Shown here: in pieces, positions 59,735 through 64,000 of the stretch
Numbering within the stretch: position 1 is the stretch's first letter
How the letters are laid out: each line of letters starts with the position of its first letter
From: 73-13 sp035556075
GTDB lineage: Bacteria > Actinomycetota > Actinomycetes > Actinomycetales > Microbacteriaceae
Direction of reading: 5' to 3'
DNA: 64,000 nt
Assembly (NCBI GenBank): GCA_035556075.1
Contig: DATMFQ010000006.1
Location: forward strand, 1-64,000
Position numbers and translations under genes: made by a program
The notes under the pieces: model-generated
The model's database searches: none
What the model saw: only the letters and a program-made list of their open reading frames with translations
Told to the model about the DNA's origin: nothing

Positions 59735-60529
59735 ATGGCACTGCTGCGACTTGACCCCCGGCACCCGATCGTGTGGCGCACGCCCGAGAGTCTGCAGATC
59801 GGCGGGCGCCGACCCATCGTCGTGCTCGACGGCATCACCCCCGCCGAGGAACGCATGGTGCACGCCCTCGGCGCGGGCATTCCGGAGGAGGCGCTCGCGG
59901 TGCAGGGCCGATGTGCGCGGACCGTCGCTGCGGGGCTCATCGAACGGGTGCGACCAGCGCTCCTCGGTGCGACCCCGCCCGGGCTCGCCATCACCGTGCG
60001 GACCCGGGATGACCAGGGACGCCAGCTCGCCGAGCTCGCCCGCTCGCTCGGGCTGCTCGGCGTGCAGCCTGCCGATGCGCGCGCGGGCAGGACGGCAGGC
60101 ATGCTCATCGGCAGCCATGCGATCCCGCCCGTGGCGTACCGGGACTGGCTTCGGCGTGACGTCCCGCACATCGGCATCATCTTCGGGGAGTCCGAGGTGC
60201 ACATCAGCTCGGTCGTGGTGCCCGGTCACACCCCGTGCCTGCGCTGCGCCGACCTGCACCGCCGCGACGCCGATGCCTGCTGGCCCGCCATCGCCACGCA
60301 GCTGCTCGCGGTCCGGGCCGCGGCTGCGGACGACCCGCTGCTGCGCGTCGCCGCCCTCGCCACGGCCGTTCGTCGGCTCCGCGAGGTGTGCGGTGCGCCG
60401 CCGTCACAGCTCGAGTCGCGGGCGCTCAGCATCACCGCGGACGGCACCGCGGCCGCGGTCGCCGCCCCGTCGCATGACGAATGCGGTTGCCTCGTTGATC
60501 TGCAGCACGCGCTGCCGTCGGCCGCATAG
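59735..60529 (+). CDS. ThiF/E1-like, TOMM leader-binding-type protein, function unknown
   Basis: 264 residues. The N-terminal part (DPRHPIVWRTPESLQIGG, a winged-helix-like peptide-binding segment) and SHAIPPVAYRDWLRRDVPHIGIIFGESEVHISSVVVPGHTPCLRCADLHRR resemble the cyclodehydratase/ThiF-like proteins of azole-peptide clusters. Possible zinc cysteines are CLRC and, near the C-terminus, DECGC. There is no precursor peptide, YcaO or dehydrogenase nearby, so a housekeeping role is more likely than peptide modification. ATG 59735 follows a CAAAGT element by about six bases. Confidence 0.65.
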   Translation: MALLRLDPRHPIVWRTPESLQIGGRRPIVVLDGITPAEERMVHALGAGIPEEALAVQGRCARTVAAGLIERVRPALLGATPPGLAITVRTRDDQGRQLAELARSLGLLGVQPADARAGRTAGMLIGSHAIPPVAYRDWLRRDVPHIGIIFGESEVHISSVVVPGHTPCLRCADLHRRDADACWPAIATQLLAVRAAAADDPLLRVAALATAVRRLREVCGAPPSQLESRALSITADGTAAAVAAPSHDECGCLVDLQHALPSAA

Positions 60530-60549
60530 TTCGGGCTGCCGGAGCCCCG

Positions 60550-61944
60550 TCAGCCGTCCCAGCCGCGCCCGGCGTCGGGGATCGGGCCAAGGCCGTCGTC
60601 GTCCGGGCCGCCACCGCCCTCGGTCGGCCGGTCGCCGCCGTCATCGGCCAGCAGATCCTCGATGGCGCGGTCGACGTCGTCCGGCTCGGGCGCACCCGCG
60701 AGCAGTCGCGCCACCAGGGCGGCGGGGTCATCGATGTCCGCCGCGGTCGGCACGAGATCGGGGTGCGACCAGAGCGCGTCGCGCTTCGCCGTACCGACCG
60801 CGCCGGTCACCGCCTGCCACATCGCGGCCGCCTCGCGCAGTCGTCGTGGCCGCAGCTCGAGTCCGACGAGCGCCGCGAGCGCCCGCTCTGCCGGGCCCCC
60901 GGCGGCACGTCGCCGTCGCACCGCCTCGGCGATGGCCGGCGCCGCGGGGAGCCGCTTCGTTGCCGAGGCGGTGACGACATCGACCCAGCCTTCGATGAGC
61001 GCGAGCGTCGTCTCGAGCCGAGCGAGCGCCTGCTGCTGGGCCTGGCTGCGCGGCGGGATGAGCCGCCCGTCTTGGAAGGCGGCGCGCAGGGCCTCCGGGT
61101 GCTGTGGGTCAAGCTCGCTCGCGAGCTCCTCGAGTGCGCCCATGTCGATTGTGATGCCGCGGGCGTAGTCGATGATCGCGGTGTTGAGCTGGAGGCCGAG
61201 CCACTTCGCGTGCCGGAACAGCCGGGCGTGCGCGAGCTCGCGGGCAGCCACCCACAGCTGCACCTGGTCGATCGGCTGTTCGAGCGAATGACCGAAGGCG
61301 AGCGCATTCTGGGGCAGGATCGCCGCCTGGCCGTCCGCGACGAGCGGCAGGCCGATGTCGCCGCCGGACAGGACCTCGCCGGAGAGCTGCCCGACGACCT
61401 GGCCGAGCTGCATGGCGAAGAGGGTGCCGCCGATGTTGCGCATGATTTTGGCCGCGCCGGGCATGAGCCCGTCGAGCTCCTCGGGCGCGGCGGTGGTGAG
61501 CGCGCTGGTGAGCGCGTCGGCGATCGACCCGGCGACCGGCTCGGCGAGCTGGGTCCACACGCCCATCGTCGCGGTCGTCCATTCCTGTCGGCCCATAATG
61601 CGCGGCGGCAGCGGCGTCTGCGGGAGGTCGGTCGCCTCGTCGAGCCAGAGCTCTGCGACCCCGAGTGCCTGCTCGAGTGCGGTGTGCTCCTCCGGCAGTG
61701 TGACGACGGTGCCCTGGTGCGCGATCGTGGCTGCCTGCTCGGCGGCGAGGGACCAGTCGATCGAGTCACCGTCGCGCTGCATCGCACGCTGCAGGTGGCC
61801 CATGAGCTGCCCGAGGAGCACGGGATTGTCGGGCAGGCCCGCGGCGCTCGCCAGCTGCGCGGGGTCGATCCCGCCGCGGCCCTCGAGGAATTCGCGGATG
61901 AGTTCGCGGAATTCTTCCTCATCCGGGCCGGGGTGCTCGCTCAT
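60550..61944 (-). CDS. Zinc-dependent metalloprotease family protein (DUF2342 type)
   Basis: 464 residues. The middle holds GGTLFAMQLGQVVGQLSGEVLSGGDIGLPL and WVAARELAHARLFRHAKWL, the family's helix with the RExxHxRLF pattern that stands in for HExxH. The tail is acidic and disordered (LLADDGGDRPTEGGGG). It lies beside the PDZ/Lon-like gene and UPF0182 gene, a conserved actinobacterial trio. ATG 61942-61944 follows TAGCGT (complement of 61952-61957) by seven bases. Proteolytic activity is annotation by family only. Confidence 0.85.
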   Translation of the reverse strand: MSEHPGPDEEEFRELIREFLEGRGGIDPAQLASAAGLPDNPVLLGQLMGHLQRAMQRDGDSIDWSLAAEQAATIAHQGTVVTLPEEHTALEQALGVAELWLDEATDLPQTPLPPRIMGRQEWTTATMGVWTQLAEPVAGSIADALTSALTTAAPEELDGLMPGAAKIMRNIGGTLFAMQLGQVVGQLSGEVLSGGDIGLPLVADGQAAILPQNALAFGHSLEQPIDQVQLWVAARELAHARLFRHAKWLGLQLNTAIIDYARGITIDMGALEELASELDPQHPEALRAAFQDGRLIPPRSQAQQQALARLETTLALIEGWVDVVTASATKRLPAAPAIAEAVRRRRAAGGPAERALAALVGLELRPRRLREAAAMWQAVTGAVGTAKRDALWSHPDLVPTAADIDDPAALVARLLAGAPEPDDVDRAIEDLLADDGGDRPTEGGGGPDDDGLGPIPDAGRGWDG

Positions 61945-62068
61945 AGCGCTAACGCTAGGCGCTTCGACCGCATCGACCCAGCACGTTCGCAGTGAGCGCA
62001 CAGCGCCTCGGAGGCGAATCCTCAGCCCCGGCTGGGGTCGCGCGGAGCCGACGGCCTACACTCGCAGC

Positions 62069-63193
62069 GTGTACCTGAGCCGAAAGGAGCGCAACGCCGA
62101 CCAGCGCGCGCCCCTCGGCCAGATCATCGGCGGCGCCCTGCTGGGGGTCGCCGCCGTCTGCACCGGCGTCGTCGCGGCGATGCCCGCGCCGTATGTCATC
62201 GAGTACCCGGGCCCGGTCTTCGATGTGCTCGGTCAGACGACCTCGAACGGCGAGGACGTCCCGATGATCAGCATCCCGGTGGAGGAGACGTACCCGACGG
62301 AGGGGGCGCTCCGGCTGCTCACCGTCTACGCGACACCGCCACAGCGCATGCCGAGCTGGATCGATGTCGTCCTCGCCACCTTCGACCCGCAGCGCGCGGT
62401 GCTGCCGGCCGAGTCCGTCTATCCGCCCGGTCTCACGCAGGAGCAGAATGCGGAGCAGGCGAAGGTCGAGATGGCCAACTCGCAGCTGTCCGCGATCGCC
62501 GCCGCCCTGCACGCGCTCGGCTACGAGCTCGAGCTGCAGCTGTCGGTTGCGCAGGTCCAGGAGGGTGCGGCGGCCGAGGGACTCCTCGAGGTGGGCGACG
62601 TGATCCGCTCGATCAATGGAGTCGAGCCGGCCACCCTGGAGGAGCTTCGCGCGGCGATCACGAGCAACGGCACCTCGCGGCCAGCGCAGCTCGTCGTGCA
62701 GCGCGGCGAGGCCGAGATTGCCGTAGAGGCGACGCCGCGGCTCAGCGAGCCGACGGCTGGTGCGGAGCCGACGCCCGTGCTCGGTATCCTCGTCGCGAGC
62801 GATTTCGTGCTGCCGTTCACGGTGACGATCCAGCTCGACAACGTCGGTGGTCCGAGCGCCGGGATGATGTTCGCGCTCGGCATCTACGACAAGCTGACGC
62901 CGGGCGGTCTCACCGGTGGCGAGGACATCGCGGGCACCGGGACGATCGACGCGATGGGTCGTGTCGGAGCGATTGGCGGCATCCAGCAGAAGATGTGGGG
63001 TGCGGTGGATGCGGGTGCGGCCTGGTTCCTCGCGCCGGTCGACAATTGTGACGAGGTCGTCGGCAGTGTGCCGGAGGGGCTGCGGGTCTTCGCGGTCTCG
63101 ACGCTCGATGAGGCGATCCGGGCGGTCGAGGTGATCGGCACCGGCGGCGACCTCGACGCGCTGCCGAGTTGCGAGTCGGTGCTGCGCAGTTGA
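62069..63193 (+). CDS. Membrane-anchored PDZ and Lon-type (S16) serine protease
   Basis: 374 residues. An N-terminal membrane helix (LLGVAAVCTGVVAAMPAPYVI) is followed by a PDZ-like domain (AAEGLLEVGDVIRSINGVEPATLEELRAAI) and an S16 domain with the catalytic Ser in NVGGPSAGMMFALG and Lys in GGIQQKMWGA. It probably cleaves envelope proteins; orthologues sit next to the same neighbours across actinobacteria. GTG 62069 follows TACACT (62057-62062) by six bases. The long frame upstream is not coding. Confidence 0.92.
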   Translation: MYLSRKERNADQRAPLGQIIGGALLGVAAVCTGVVAAMPAPYVIEYPGPVFDVLGQTTSNGEDVPMISIPVEETYPTEGALRLLTVYATPPQRMPSWIDVVLATFDPQRAVLPAESVYPPGLTQEQNAEQAKVEMANSQLSAIAAALHALGYELELQLSVAQVQEGAAAEGLLEVGDVIRSINGVEPATLEELRAAITSNGTSRPAQLVVQRGEAEIAVEATPRLSEPTAGAEPTPVLGILVASDFVLPFTVTIQLDNVGGPSAGMMFALGIYDKLTPGGLTGGEDIAGTGTIDAMGRVGAIGGIQQKMWGAVDAGAAWFLAPVDNCDEVVGSVPEGLRVFAVSTLDEAIRAVEVIGTGGDLDALPSCESVLRS

Positions 63194-63268
63194 GCCGCTG
63201 CGGGCCGATCCCCAGCACGGCGCCACTAGACTGACGGCCGCGTACCGACCGACAGGAGACCCAGCCGG

Positions 63269-64000
63269 ATGTCCGCCCCCGCCGCATCGCAGCAGCCCAC
63301 GCGTTCCCCGCGTCGCGCGATCACGATCACGATCGTCGTCCTCGTGGTCCTCGCCACCGCATTCTTCATCGCCGCGACCCTCGCCGCCGATGTGCTCTGG
63401 TATCAGCAGACCGGGTATCTCGAGGTCTTGACGACCCAGTGGATCGCCCGTGTCGTGCTCTTCGCCGTCGGGTTCCTCGGCATGGCGATCCCGGTGTGGC
63501 TCGGTCTGTTCATCGCCTTCCGCAACCGCCCGATCTACACGAAGCTCGACCCGCAGCAGCAGCTCGTCGACGGGCTGCGGCCCCTGGCGACCTGGGCGGT
63601 CCCGCTCGCGCTCGGTTTTTTTGCGGGCCTGTCGGCGGCGGGGCAGTGGCGCTCGGCACTCCTGTGGCTCAACTCGACCCCGTTCGGTGAGACCGACCCC
63701 GAGTTCGGGCTCGACATCGGCTTCTACTTCTTCGACCTGCCCTTCTATCAGGGCGTAGTCGGCTTTGCCCTCTGGGCCGTTGCCCTCTCCGGGCTCGCGG
63801 CGCTTGCGATCGCCTTCGTCTTCCGCTCTATCCGCCTCATCGGCCGCCGCCCGCACATCGATCGCGCTGCGCGCGTGCAGCTGGCCGTGACGCTCGGCCT
63901 GTGGATCGCGCTCCAGGCGCTCAACATCTGGCTCGGGCGCTATGCGACGCTGCATGAGTCCTCGGCCGGATTCCTCCAGACCGGCGCCGGCTACACCGAG
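63269..64000 (+). CDS. UPF0182 family membrane protein, 3' end outside the window
   Basis: The frame is open from ATG 63269 to the end of the window (244 codons). The visible part has three to four membrane helices (ITIVVLVVLATAFFIAATLA, RVVLFAVGFLGMAIPVWLGL, FALWAVALSGLAALAIAFVF) and the UPF0182 landmarks DVLWYQQTGYLEV and FGLDIGFYFFDLPFYQ. Full-length members are about 900-1000 residues, so roughly three quarters is missing. AGGAG precedes the start, and TAGACT at about 63228-63233 is a likely -10, making this a gene with a normal leader. Confidence 0.92.
   Translation, partial: MSAPAASQQPTRSPRRAITITIVVLVVLATAFFIAATLAADVLWYQQTGYLEVLTTQWIARVVLFAVGFLGMAIPVWLGLFIAFRNRPIYTKLDPQQQLVDGLRPLATWAVPLALGFFAGLSAAGQWRSALLWLNSTPFGETDPEFGLDIGFYFFDLPFYQGVVGFALWAVALSGLAALAIAFVFRSIRLIGRRPHIDRAARVQLAVTLGLWIALQALNIWLGRYATLHESSAGFLQTGAGYTE

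Noticed and set aside
59735..61944. A thiazole/oxazole-modified peptide biosynthesis cluster.
   Set aside because: Only one ThiF/TOMM-like protein is present; the neighbours are a DUF2342-type protein and a Lon-like protease of the conserved core.
276..63364. GAATGCG as a KOPS or other replication-polar signal.
   Set aside because: Strand use is about 25 versus 32 in the window, without a consistent bias to one strand, which polar motifs would show.
1..64000. tRNA, rRNA, riboswitch and insertion-sequence scan by eye.
   Set aside because: No cloverleaf-like sequence, rRNA segment, transposase motif or terminal inverted repeat pair was convincing; a covariance-model search would settle small RNAs.

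Overview
The window is ordinary chromosomal DNA of a high-GC Gram-positive bacterium, most likely an actinobacterium of the Microbacteriaceae (Micrococcales). This rests on the strong G/C third-position bias, frequent GTG starts, actinobacterial families (DUF3117, DUF3107, actinobacterial-type DapD, the AdnA/AdnB helicase-nuclease pair, UvrD2, UPF0182, Mrp without a CxxC) and the gene order around them. The genus is not called. I see no rRNA, tRNA, CRISPR array, prophage or insertion sequence. Coding density is very high, with many 1-4 base overlaps.

Layout. 1-10.6 kb: a truncated sensor-kinase-like gene, fumC, a beta carbonic anhydrase and xseB; a Mn/Zn-type ABC transporter that lies between xseB and xseA on the opposite strand; xseA, ispH, fbaA and glpX. 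10.6-18.3 kb: a DUF1295 membrane protein, rmuC, a DEDDh exonuclease, ychF, a methyltransferase, an RpiB-like isomerase, a cytochrome b/molybdopterin (YedY-type) fusion with a small coupled partner, and a gene-poor stretch holding a possible broken gene. 18.3-25.5 kb, more accessory in feel: two SDRs, a DUF1801 protein, an FAH-family hydrolase, a zinc alcohol dehydrogenase with tandem repeats just before its start, an AbiEi/DUF559 protein, a CPBP membrane protein and a short solute-binding lipoprotein. 25.6-34.9 kb: typA, a lipoprotein, a membrane protein, fdxA, dapC, gltA, dapD, dapE and a GT-C-like membrane protein; dapC, dapD and dapE are three steps of lysine/diaminopimelate synthesis. 35-46.5 kb: DUF3117, an O-methyltransferase, tatB, a sugar-cation symporter plus PLP decarboxylase pair, the overlapping chain MgtE-N/CBS, DUF1003 and mrp, a stress protein, aminopeptidase P, an EEP hydrolase and a PHP phosphoesterase. 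46.5-64 kb: a flavin reductase, a DEAD-box helicase, a ferritin-like protein, DUF3107, adnA-adnB, a probable pseudokinase, uvrD2, a ThiF/TOMM-type protein, a DUF2342-type metalloprotease-family protein, a PDZ/Lon-like protease and the start of a UPF0182 protein.

Three signals run across the window. (1) About 30 genes have a TAnnnT-type -10 hexamer ending 6-9 bases before the start codon, so their transcripts should begin at or next to ATG/GTG (leaderless). (2) The 7-mer GAATGCG/CGCATTC occurs about 57 times on both strands, in genes and between them, roughly nine times what base composition predicts. (3) Convergent gene ends carry long hairpins without U-tracts. The most specific local finding is the metal-transporter promoter, where an 18-bp perfect palindrome exactly fills the spacer between -35 and -10.
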